Positions 9,013 through 15,734 of a DNA stretch of 64,000 nt are shown here, one piece after another. The notes beneath the pieces were generated by a model. That model was not told the DNA's origin. It saw only the letters and a list, made by a program, of their open reading frames with translations, and searched no databases. Positions within the stretch are counted from its first letter, which is position 1. Each line of letters starts with the position of its first letter. The DNA comes from Actinomycetota bacterium (GTDB lineage Bacteria > Actinomycetota > UBA4738 > HRBIN12). The stretch covers positions 83,448 through 147,447 of the forward strand of contig DASSCU010000056.1 in assembly GCA_035697485.1 (NCBI GenBank). Reading direction: 5' to 3'. The translations under genes and the position numbers were made by a program.

Positions 9013-9695
9013 CCCGTGTGCTCGTCGTCGACGACGAACCCCAGATCGTGCGTGGGCTGCGCACGAACCTGCGGGCGCGTGGATACGACGTCGTGACTGC
9101 CCCGGACGGCGAGGAGGCGCTGGCGGCGGCCGCTCGTGAGCGTCCGGACGTCGCGATCGTCGATCTCGGCCTGCCCGGGATCGACGGGGTCGACGTGATC
9201 GAGGGCATCCGTGCGTGGAGCCGCATGCCGATCCTCGTGCTCTCGGCCCGTGATCAGGAGCCCGACAAGGTGCGTGCCCTCGACGCCGGCGCCGACGACT
9301 ACGTCACCAAACCCTTCGGAATGGACGAGCTGCTCGCGCGCCTGCGCGCGGCGGAGCGGCGGTTGCAGCCGATGGACGAGGCGCCGGAGGTGATCACGGA
9401 TGCATTCACCGTGGATCTCGGTGCCACCCGTGTGCGCACCGCCGACGGTGAGGTGCGACTCACGCCGACCGAGTGGCACGTCGTGGAGATCCTCGTCCGC
9501 AACCCGGGCAGACTCGTAACCCAGCGCCAGCTGCTGCAGGAGGTCTGGGGGCCGCACTACCACGATGAGACGAACTACCTGCGCGTGTACATGGCGCAGA
9601 TCCGACGCAAGCTCGAGCCCGACCCGGCGCGGCCCCGGTACTTCGTCACCGAGCCGGGCATGGGGTACCGGTTCGAGCCGGAAGGAACCACATGA
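9009..9695 (+). CDS. kdpE: KDP operon response regulator KdpE (OmpR family)
   Basis: 228 residues. The receiver has phospho-acceptor Asp52 (VAIVDLGLPG), acidic pocket DDE and Lys in DDYVTKPFG. A winged-helix DNA-binding domain follows with LTPTEWHVVEILVRNPGRLV and YLRVYMAQIRRKLEPDP. ATG overlaps the kdpD stop (ATGA). It is the obvious candidate for binding the 11-bp direct repeats upstream of the operon. The DUF4118-GAF gene overlaps its end by four bases. Confidence 0.97.
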   Translation: MTRVLVVDDEPQIVRGLRTNLRARGYDVVTAPDGEEALAAAARERPDVAIVDLGLPGIDGVDVIEGIRAWSRMPILVLSARDQEPDKVRALDAGADDYVTKPFGMDELLARLRAAERRLQPMDEAPEVITDAFTVDLGATRVRTADGEVRLTPTEWHVVEILVRNPGRLVTQRQLLQEVWGPHYHDETNYLRVYMAQIRRKLEPDPARPRYFVTEPGMGYRFEPEGTT

Positions 9696-10525
9696 CGACG
9701 TCACAGGCACCCGATCGTCCCGACCGCCACGAGGTCGGCGATGCGTCTCGGACCCGCCCGCGTCTCGGGGTATCGGGTCGCGTCGCGGCCGCATACGTGC
9801 TCGCGGTGGCCGGGACGGCCGCCATCGTGCTGGCCGCGCCCGCGATCCGCGAGCGGGTCGACCCGGTCGCGACGGGGTTCGGCTTCCTCGTGCTGGTCGT
9901 CGCATGTGTCGGCCTCGGCGGGCTCGGCCCGGGGATCGTGGCGAGCGTGCTGGGGTTCGCCGTGTTCAACTTCTTCTTCCTGCCGCCCTACGAGACGTTC
10001 GTGATCGAGAAGTCGCACGACGTGATCGTCTTGTTCGTCTTCCTCGGGCTCTCGGTGCTGATCTCCGTGCTCGTCGCACGGGCGGATGCGCGGGCCCGCG
10101 CCGCCGAAGCGCGGGCCGAGGAGCTCCGTCGCCAGCAGGACCTCAGCCGGTTGTTGGTCGAGCCGCAACCCGGCCCTCGGCCCTACGAGGGGGTGCTGCG
10201 GGTCGTCGTGGCGACGTTCGGCTTCCTCGACGGCGCCCTCTACGTGCAGGAGGATCCCGATCGCGGGCTCGTGGAGCAGGCCACGGTGGGAGCGGAGCCC
10301 GGGGCCGTGCCGCCGAGCGGCGGGGAGGGCGTGGAACGGCTCCCGCTCAACGTGGGCAGGCGCAACCTTGGGTTACTGGTGATGCGTGGGGTCCGCGAGC
10401 CCCTCACTCCGTCGGAACGCCGCATCTTGGAGGCGTTCGGGAACCAGCTCGCCCTGCTGCTCGAACGCGACCGCGCCCTGCGGGCAGCGATCGCCGCGGC
10501 GTCCGAGTCCTCCGACCGGGGTTGA
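9692..10525 (+). CDS. KdpD-like membrane sensor without kinase domain (DUF4118-GAF)
   Basis: 277 residues. Residues about 25-130 form four hydrophobic helices of DUF4118 type, including the loop FNFFFLPPYETFVIEKSHD, which is close to the KdpD membrane sensor. Residues about 150-270 look like a degenerate GAF domain (LRVVVATFGFLDGALYVQED; ILEAFGNQLALLLERDRALR). It ends where a HisKA helix would begin, so there is no phospho-acceptor His and no ATPase domain. It is the last cistron of the kdp operon (ATGA overlap with kdpE) and meets the convergent trkA-type gene with no intervening base. It may be an accessory sensor or decoy for KdpD; that is inference. Confidence 0.85.
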   Translation: MTTSQAPDRPDRHEVGDASRTRPRLGVSGRVAAAYVLAVAGTAAIVLAAPAIRERVDPVATGFGFLVLVVACVGLGGLGPGIVASVLGFAVFNFFFLPPYETFVIEKSHDVIVLFVFLGLSVLISVLVARADARARAAEARAEELRRQQDLSRLLVEPQPGPRPYEGVLRVVVATFGFLDGALYVQEDPDRGLVEQATVGAEPGAVPPSGGEGVERLPLNVGRRNLGLLVMRGVREPLTPSERRILEAFGNQLALLLERDRALRAAIAAASESSDRG

Positions 10526-11245
10526 CTACTCGACGCCGCTCTCGCCGTCGATCGAGTCGGTCGGCACGCCACCGGGCATGTCGGCGCCCACGACCGCGTC
10601 GCGGAGGTCGCGCTCGACGGCGGCGCTCGCCAGCGCGAGCACCTCGTCGCCGGCCGCGAGCACGGTCTCGGGCTGCGGGATCACGACATGGCCTTCTCGC
10701 AGGATCGCCACGATCACGGAGTCCGCGGGCAGGCGTAGCTCGTAGACGGCGCGTCCCACCGACGGCGAGCCCTCTGGCAGCGTCATCTCGACGATCGACG
10801 TCTGGCCGCCCCCGAGCCGGATCAAGCGCACGAGGTCGCCGACCGTGACCGCCTCCTCGACCATTGCGGTGAGGATGTGCGGCGGCGAGACCGCGGCGTC
10901 GACGCCCCACTGCTCGGTGAACAGCCATTCGTTCTTGGGATGGTTCACGCGAGCCAGCGTCCGCGGCACCGCGAATTCCTGCTTCGCGAGCAGCGAGGTC
11001 ACGAGGTTGTCCTCGTCGTCACCGGTGGCCGCGACGAGCACGTCGGCGGCCGAGAGCGCAGCGTCCTCGAGCACCGTGGGCTCGCACGCGTCGCCGTGCA
11101 TCACGTTCACCTTCGGCGCCCACGCCTGGAGCTTCTCGACGAGTCCGCGATCTTGCTCGATCAGGGTCACCTCATGGCCGCGCTCGACCAGATCGACCGA
11201 GAGGTGCCTGCCGACGGCGCCCCCACCCGTGACGATGACCCGCAT
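10526..11245 (-). CDS. trkA: TrkA-type NAD-binding potassium regulatory protein (second of pair)
   Basis: 239 residues. RCK-N Rossmann domain starts VTGGGAVGRHLSVDL with the acidic partner EQD, followed by ATGDDEDNLVTSLLAKQ. An RCK-C/TrkA-C domain covers about residues 145-220 (LPADSVIVAILREGHVVIPQ). It is a cytosolic gating subunit that binds NAD(H) or nucleotides and controls a K+ transporter. ATG 11243-11245 overlaps the stop of the upstream trkA gene (TGATG). Resembles ceoC of M. tuberculosis. No TrkH/KtrB-type channel is encoded in the window. Confidence 0.92.
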   Translation of the reverse strand: MRVIVTGGGAVGRHLSVDLVERGHEVTLIEQDRGLVEKLQAWAPKVNVMHGDACEPTVLEDAALSAADVLVAATGDDEDNLVTSLLAKQEFAVPRTLARVNHPKNEWLFTEQWGVDAAVSPPHILTAMVEEAVTVGDLVRLIRLGGGQTSIVEMTLPEGSPSVGRAVYELRLPADSVIVAILREGHVVIPQPETVLAAGDEVLALASAAVERDLRDAVVGADMPGGVPTDSIDGESGVE

Positions 11246-11907
11246 CAGTGGCGTTCCCCGGCCGGCTCGAAGACCTCGTCGAGCGCGTCCATGCCGTCCT
11301 TGGTGAGCATCACGACGAGGTAGTCGCCCGACTGGAGCGTGCTCTCCTCGGTGGGCAGGAAGCCGCCGCCCCCGCGTGACACACCGGCGAGCAGGATCTT
11401 GCCCGGCACGTTGAACGACATCACCGGTTTGCCCACCATGTGCGGCGCGACCGGCATGCGCATGCGCAGCAGCTCGCCGCCGCCGAGCGTCTCGCGGATC
11501 TCCTGGCGGTCGTGGAACAGCATCAGCTGGATCTGCTTGACGCCCCATCGCGTGGTGGCGACGGTCGGGATGTTGAGCCGCTCGTAGATGTCGGCGCGCC
11601 GAGGGTCGTAGATGCGCGCCACGACCTTGGGCACGTGGAAGTTCTCGAGCGCAACCCGGGCCGAGACGATGTTCGAGTTGTCCCCGCTCGAGACCGCGAT
11701 GAATGCGTCGGCGTCCTTGATGCCCGCCTCCATCAGCACGTCGCGGTCGAAGCCCAGTCCGACGACGGTCGTCGCCCCGTCGCCCGGCGGGTAGCGGAAG
11801 AAGGCCTCGGGGTTCTTGTCGATCACCGTCACCTCGTGGCCGTCGCCGACGAGCTCGTTCGACAGCTCGGAGCCGACGCGACCGCACCCCATGATGATCA
11901 CTCGCAT
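11245..11907 (-). CDS. trkA: TrkA-type NAD-binding potassium regulatory protein (first of pair)
   Basis: 220 residues. The N-terminal Rossmann motif MGCGRVGSELSNELVGDG is followed by TVIDKNPEAF, then SSGDNSNIVSARVALENF. A TrkA-C domain covers about residues 135-210 (VGKPVMSFNVPGKILLAGVS). Likely forms a heteromeric gating ring with the partner gene it overlaps, as proposed for ceoB/ceoC-type pairs. The start at 11907 is supported by a TANNNT box (TAGGAT on the minus strand) eight bases upstream. Divergent from the crp-like gene. Confidence 0.92.
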   Translation of the reverse strand: MRVIIMGCGRVGSELSNELVGDGHEVTVIDKNPEAFFRYPPGDGATTVVGLGFDRDVLMEAGIKDADAFIAVSSGDNSNIVSARVALENFHVPKVVARIYDPRRADIYERLNIPTVATTRWGVKQIQLMLFHDRQEIRETLGGGELLRMRMPVAPHMVGKPVMSFNVPGKILLAGVSRGGGGFLPTEESTLQSGDYLVVMLTKDGMDALDEVFEPAGERH

Positions 11908-11915
11908 CGCGGGGC

Positions 11916-11921
11916 ATCCTA
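11916..11921 (-). promoter_or_regulatory. Leaderless-type -10 box of the trkA pair
   Basis: TAGGAT on the minus strand, followed by eight bases and then the ATG at 11907. No Shine-Dalgarno is visible in between. The arrangement matches the leaderless pattern seen at several other genes in the window. Confidence 0.5.
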
Positions 11922-12009
11922 GACCACGGTGGGCGCGGCGGCAGTACGTCGCTCCGAGCTCGACGTGCGGGCCGGGTCGCGCGACGATGGGCGACGGGAG
12001 GAAGGTGAC

Positions 12010-12701
12010 GTGAGCGCCCGAGACACGGACCGCGCGATGTGCGCGATGCGACGACACGAGTTGTTCGCCGGCGTCCCGGACGACACGCTCGGACGGATCG
12101 TGGCGATGGGGCGGATCCGCGCCTATCGGTCCGGCCGTACGTGACGATGCAGGGAGATCCCTCGCTCGAGGTGTTCGTGCTCCTCGAGGGGCGTCTCGAG
12201 ATCGCCACGACGTCACCGTCGTCGGGCGCGAAGCTGCAAGGCCGGTTGGCGCCGGTGCGCCTGTTCGGCGAGATCGGGGTCTTCGCCGAGACCGAGCGCA
12301 CCGCCTCGGTCCTGTGCCTCGAGGACGCGCGGATCTGGGTCCTCGAGCGGGACCCCTTCATCTCGCTGGTGAGCGAGGAGCCGTCGCTCGCGATCGGCCT
12401 GCTGCGGGCGTTCGCCAGGCTGGCGATCGCCAAGGAGACGAGCGCGGACGATCTCGTGTGGCTCCATCTGAAGGGTCGGCTCGCGAAGCGGTTGCTGCAG
12501 CTCGCGAACGACGACGGAGCCGACGGGGTGCGGGCGGTGCCGCCGATCTCCCAGGCCGACCTGGCGAGCCTGTGCGGGGTGAGCCGCGAGAGCGTGTCGA
12601 AGACCCTGGCGACCTTCAGCCGCCGGGGGATCGTCCGACGCGACGGTCGCCGGTACCTGCTGCTCGACCCCGATGCCCTCGAGCATCTCGCGCAAGGGTG
12701 A
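12010..12701 (+). pseudogene. Crp/Fnr-family transcription regulator, apparent one-base frameshift near 12135-12145
   Basis: Two frames together encode a Crp/Fnr protein of about 230 residues. The first runs from GTG 12010 (with GGGAGGAAGG just upstream) through MRRHELFAGVPDDTLGRIV and AYRSGRT, then stops at TGA 12142-12144. The second continues as VTMQGDPSLEVFVLLEGRLE through the nucleotide pocket LFGEIGVFAETERTASV and a C-terminal winged HTH (SQADLASLCGVSRESVSKTL). Joining them needs a shift of -1 around 12135-12145, i.e. one base appears to be missing. It could be a true mutation, a sequencing error or programmed slippage; I see no obvious slippery heptamer. If translation starts internally at GTG 12141, the first 45 or so residues of the sensor domain are lost. 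Confidence 0.8.
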
Positions 12702-12733
12702 CGGCTCGAGCCGACCCACCCTCGTACACGCGG

Positions 12734-12766
12734 CGACGGATCCGGCCGTGCCGGCCGGATCCGTCG
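12734..12766. terminator. Perfect 15-bp hairpin between convergent genes (bidirectional terminator)
   Basis: Arms 12734-12748 and 12752-12766 pair perfectly (CGACGGATCCGGCCG with its complement) around a three-base loop. It lies 33 bases after the crp-like stop and 19 bases from the stop of the minus-strand membrane gene. No long T tract follows on either side, which is common in high-GC genomes. Confidence 0.8.
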
Positions 12767-12784
12767 TGTGCGACCCGCGGGAGG

Positions 12785-13147
12785 TCAGCAGAAGAGCTTC
12801 AGGGCGAGCCTCTCAGGGCATGCCGTCTTCGGAACGACCTCCGCGCCGCCGCCTGACGTCTCGTTCGCGGTCGCCTCCATCGCGCCCGCGTGATCCTTGG
12901 CGACGGTCTGGTCCGGCATGTCCACGAGGCCACGGCCGTGCAGGGCGAAATCGTTCGCCGGTGCCTCGACCTGGATCTCCGCGACCGGTGCCTTCAACGC
13001 CGGGCCGGTCTTCTCTCCGACGTCTCCCGCCAGCCCGATCGTGAGCACCGTGACGATCAGCACCATGACCGCCGCGATCCCCACCAACGCCCAGGGCGAT
13101 CCTGTGTGAACCGACTGGCTCGGGTTCTGGATCCTGGTGGCGTTCAT
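12785..13147 (-). CDS. Single-pass membrane protein of unknown function
   Basis: 120 residues with one membrane helix at about residues 18-38 (ALVGIAAVMVLIVTVLTIGL). The outer region is Ala/Glu-rich with no recognised domain, and there are two cysteines near the C-terminus (TACPERLALKLFC). The start MNATRIQNPSQ at 13147 is chosen because GGAAGGGGAGG sits directly before it. It is divergent from the second KdpD-like kinase across a 319-base gene-free region and convergent with the crp-like gene. I do not recognise the family. Confidence 0.7.
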   Translation of the reverse strand: MNATRIQNPSQSVHTGSPWALVGIAAVMVLIVTVLTIGLAGDVGEKTGPALKAPVAEIQVEAPANDFALHGRGLVDMPDQTVAKDHAGAMEATANETSGGGAEVVPKTACPERLALKLFC

Positions 13148-13466
13148 GGCCTCCCCTTCCGGTCGGTGGCTGCCTCGCTCGCAGCCCTCGGTCCGACCGT
13201 AGGAGCAGGAGGTCGGTGGGTCGGCGACCTGGGCCACAGGACGGCGGTGAAGTCGCTCACACCCGTGAGTGGAAGGGGTCCGGGGAAAGGACGGGGCCCG
13301 GAGGTCGGGCGGGCTGGAGGGCACCGTCCGGCCTCCGGGCTTGGTTCGGAGGAAGGTTCAACTCCTGCTCAGAGCATCGCCCGGGGCCTGTGAGAGGGGC
13401 GTGAAGGAACGCGGCCGGGGCGTGAAGATCACGTGAAGACCGATCCATGCCGATACGCATGGCACG
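13148..13466. other. Gene-free divergent promoter region (319 bases)
   Basis: No coding region I believe in. It contains the four GTGARR boxes described separately at 13390-13438. It also has an imperfectly placed 9-bp inverted repeat, GCCCGGAGG/CCTCCGGGC, at 13296-13304 and 13332-13340. It should hold the promoters of the minus-strand membrane protein and of the plus-strand two-component genes. Confidence 0.6.
13390..13438 (+). promoter_or_regulatory. Four direct-repeat boxes upstream of the second KdpD/KdpE-like pair
   Basis: GTGAGA at 13390, GTGAAG at 13401, GTGAAG at 13422 and GTGAAG at 13433. Spacing is 11, 21, 11, identical to the kdp promoter boxes at 1966-2014. The last box ends 28 bases before the ATG at 13467. 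An OmpR-family regulator (KdpE or the regulator encoded at 15008) is the likely ligand; this is inference from spacing. Confidence 0.6.
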
Positions 13467-15011
13467 ATGGGTAACGCGATGGACCTGGGAGTGAACGAGC
13501 CGGAACGGCGCCGGTTCCTCGGCCTGCGCGCCCGCGGGGTCGTGATCGCCGTCGTCGCACCCGCGGCCGCCGGCGTGGCCTCGATCCCGCTCGCCCGCAA
13601 TGGGCCGGCGGCCGCGATCGCGCTCTTCCTGCTGGGGATCGTGATCGCGGCCGTCGCGGGTGGCCTCTGGGCGGGTCTCCTCGCCGCGGTCCTGTCGTCG
13701 CTTGGGCTCGTGTTCCTGTCCGAGGCGCAGAGGCTTGCCCTGCAGCTCGAGGGCACTGAGGAGGCGGTCACCGCGGTGGTGTTCCTGACCGTGGCGCTCG
13801 TCGTCGGCATCCTGGTCGGGGGGGCCGCCGAGGATCGGGCACGGGCCAGCCGCCGAGAGCGCGAGGCGCGGCTGCTCGGGCACCTCTCGTCGAGGTTCGT
13901 CTCGGGCGAGGTCCCCGACCGGGTGCTGGACGACTTCGTGCGCGTGCTGCTCGAGCCGTTCGGGCTGGTCTCGGCCGAGGTGCACGTCGAGCTCGACGGC
14001 ACCCAGCTCCGCGCGCGCGCGGTGCGCTCCGAGCTCACGCCCGGGGGTCCCGACAGCGTGGTGCCGCTCGTCGTCGGGCCGGTCTCGTTCGGCACGTTGC
14101 GGGTCGAGAGGCCTGCCGGGCGCAAACCGCTCGGGCCGCATGAGCAGCTGCTGCTCGAAGCGGCGTCGAAGCAGGCCGCCGCGGCGCTCGACCGTGCCCG
14201 GCTCGATGCCCGCGCCCGCTTCGCACAACTCGACGCGGAGACGAACCAGCTGCGCGCGGCGATGTTCAGCTCGGTGACCCACGACTTCCGAACACCGCTC
14301 GCGTCGATCAAGGCGGGAGTCACCAGCCTGCTCGACCCCAGCGTGGAGCACGATCCAGTGCAGGAGCGGGAACTGCTCACGACGATCCTCGAGGAGACCG
14401 ACCGGCTCAACCGGCTGGTCGGCAACATCCTCGACCTGGCGCGCATCCGTGCGGGCGCGCTGATCCCCGCCCGCAACGAGGCGGGCCTCGACGAGATCGC
14501 CGAGGTCGTTGTCGCGCGACTCGTGCCGCGGCTCGGCGACGTGCGCGTCGTGCTCGACATCGACGACGACGTGCCCTCGGTCGCGGTCGACGAGATGCAG
14601 CTCGACCAGGTCATGACGAACCTGCTCGAGAACGCCGCACGACACTCACCCCCCGGCGACGAGGTCCATCTCTCGGTCGCTCCGACGGACGACACCGTGA
14701 CCGTGCGGGTGACCGATCGCGGACACGGGGTTCCCGTGGGCGATCGCGAGCGCATCTTCGAGGCCTTCTACCGGGGCGCGTCGATCCCGGATTCCCCCGG
14801 CACCGGCCTCGGGCTCGCGATCGCGAACGCGATCGTCACGGCGCACGGCGGACGCATCTGGGTGGAGGATGCGGAAGGCGGCGGCGCGACCTTCGCGTTC
14901 GAGATCCCCGTCTCCGCGCCGCGTCTCGTGCCGGACGATGCGCGCGCGGACGACGATGCGCTCTCCGATGCCCGGGTGGGGGTCTCCACCGACCGGGAGG
15001 CACCAGCATGA
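13467..15011 (+). CDS. Membrane sensor histidine kinase, KdpD C-terminal-like
   Basis: 514 residues. Hydrophobic helices of DUF4118 type lie at about residues 25-115. A GAF-like section covers 130-245. HisKA follows with phospho-acceptor His272 (SVTHDFRTPLASIK), then HATPase with NLLENAARHSPPGDE, DRGHGVPVGDRERIFEAF and GTGLGLAIANAIV. It lacks the KdpD N-terminal and USP domains, so it is a stand-alone KdpD-type kinase core. Start is ATG 13467; ATG 13479 is possible. Its stop overlaps the start of the response regulator. Confidence 0.93.
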   Translation: MGNAMDLGVNEPERRRFLGLRARGVVIAVVAPAAAGVASIPLARNGPAAAIALFLLGIVIAAVAGGLWAGLLAAVLSSLGLVFLSEAQRLALQLEGTEEAVTAVVFLTVALVVGILVGGAAEDRARASRREREARLLGHLSSRFVSGEVPDRVLDDFVRVLLEPFGLVSAEVHVELDGTQLRARAVRSELTPGGPDSVVPLVVGPVSFGTLRVERPAGRKPLGPHEQLLLEAASKQAAAALDRARLDARARFAQLDAETNQLRAAMFSSVTHDFRTPLASIKAGVTSLLDPSVEHDPVQERELLTTILEETDRLNRLVGNILDLARIRAGALIPARNEAGLDEIAEVVVARLVPRLGDVRVVLDIDDDVPSVAVDEMQLDQVMTNLLENAARHSPPGDEVHLSVAPTDDTVTVRVTDRGHGVPVGDRERIFEAFYRGASIPDSPGTGLGLAIANAIVTAHGGRIWVEDAEGGGATFAFEIPVSAPRLVPDDARADDDALSDARVGVSTDREAPA

Positions 15012-15697
15012 CCCTGGTCCTCGTGGTCGACGACGAGCCGCAGATCCGACGAGCGCTGCGCACGAGCCTCGAGGCCCACGGCTACGAGGTCGCGACCGTC
15101 GGCACCGGAGAAGAGGGCGTCGTGGGCGCCGCCGAGCAGGCGCCGGACCTCGTACTGCTGGACCTCGGGTTGCCGGACATCGACGGCACCGAGGTGATCC
15201 GACGCGTGCGAGGCTTCAGCGACGTGCCCGTGATCGTGCTGTCCGTGCGGGAGTCCCAGACGGACAAGGTGGCCGCGCTCGACGCGGGCGCTGACGACTA
15301 CGTCACGAAGCCGTTCGGTATGGAGGAGCTCCTCGCCCGAGCCCGCGCAGCGATGCGCCGCAAGCAGTCCGACGAGCCCGCGGCGCCCGTGATGCGGTTC
15401 GACCGGGTCGAGGTCGATCTGCCCAAACGACTCGTGACCCTCGACGGGGAGCAGGTGCGCCTCACCCCGACGGAGTACGGCCTGCTCGAGGCGCTCGTGA
15501 CGAACCCCGGGAAGCTGCTGACCCATCAGTGGCTGCTGCGCAAGGTGTGGGGGCAAGGCTACGGGACCGAGACGACCTACCTGCGCACCTACGTGCGGGC
15601 CTTGCGCAAGAAGCTCGACGACGACGCCCAGGCCCCGGCGCTGATCGTCACGGAGCCCGGGGTCGGCTATCGCTGGGTGGCCGAGATCGCCGGCTGA
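15008..15697 (+). CDS. KdpE-like response regulator (OmpR family)
   Basis: 229 residues. Receiver with Asp52 (VLLDLGLPD) and Lys in DDYVTKPFGMEE. Winged helix with RLTPTEYGLLEALVTNPGKL and YLRTYVRALRKKLDDDA. The sequence closely parallels kdpE at 9009. ATG overlaps the kinase stop, so the two form a cognate pair. Together with the two downstream KimA-like transporters it probably forms a second K+ or osmotic response unit; the signal is not known. Confidence 0.93.
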   Translation: MTLVLVVDDEPQIRRALRTSLEAHGYEVATVGTGEEGVVGAAEQAPDLVLLDLGLPDIDGTEVIRRVRGFSDVPVIVLSVRESQTDKVAALDAGADDYVTKPFGMEELLARARAAMRRKQSDEPAAPVMRFDRVEVDLPKRLVTLDGEQVRLTPTEYGLLEALVTNPGKLLTHQWLLRKVWGQGYGTETTYLRTYVRALRKKLDDDAQAPALIVTEPGVGYRWVAEIAG

Positions 15698-15734
15698 CCC
15701 GTCAGACTCGTCGCGCGCGTCACGACGTGCGAGG

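Noticed and set aside
12135..12145. Programmed -1 frameshift in the crp-like gene
   Set aside because: No X-XXY-YYZ slippery heptamer or clear downstream pseudoknot is visible at the junction; mutation or sequence error is simpler.
13296..13340. 9-bp inverted repeat GCCCGGAGG/CCTCCGGGC as a possible attenuator
   Set aside because: The loop is 27 bases and GC-rich sequence gives such pairs often; no supporting feature.
13257..14755. Long minus-strand frames opposite the second KdpD-like kinase
   Set aside because: Low-complexity Ser/Arg or His/Arg translations. The plus strand encodes an unambiguous kinase with all motifs.
15698..15734. c-di-AMP (ydaO) riboswitch upstream of the KimA-like genes
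   Set aside because: The gap after the response regulator is only 37 bases, too short for the riboswitch, and I see none of its conserved stems.
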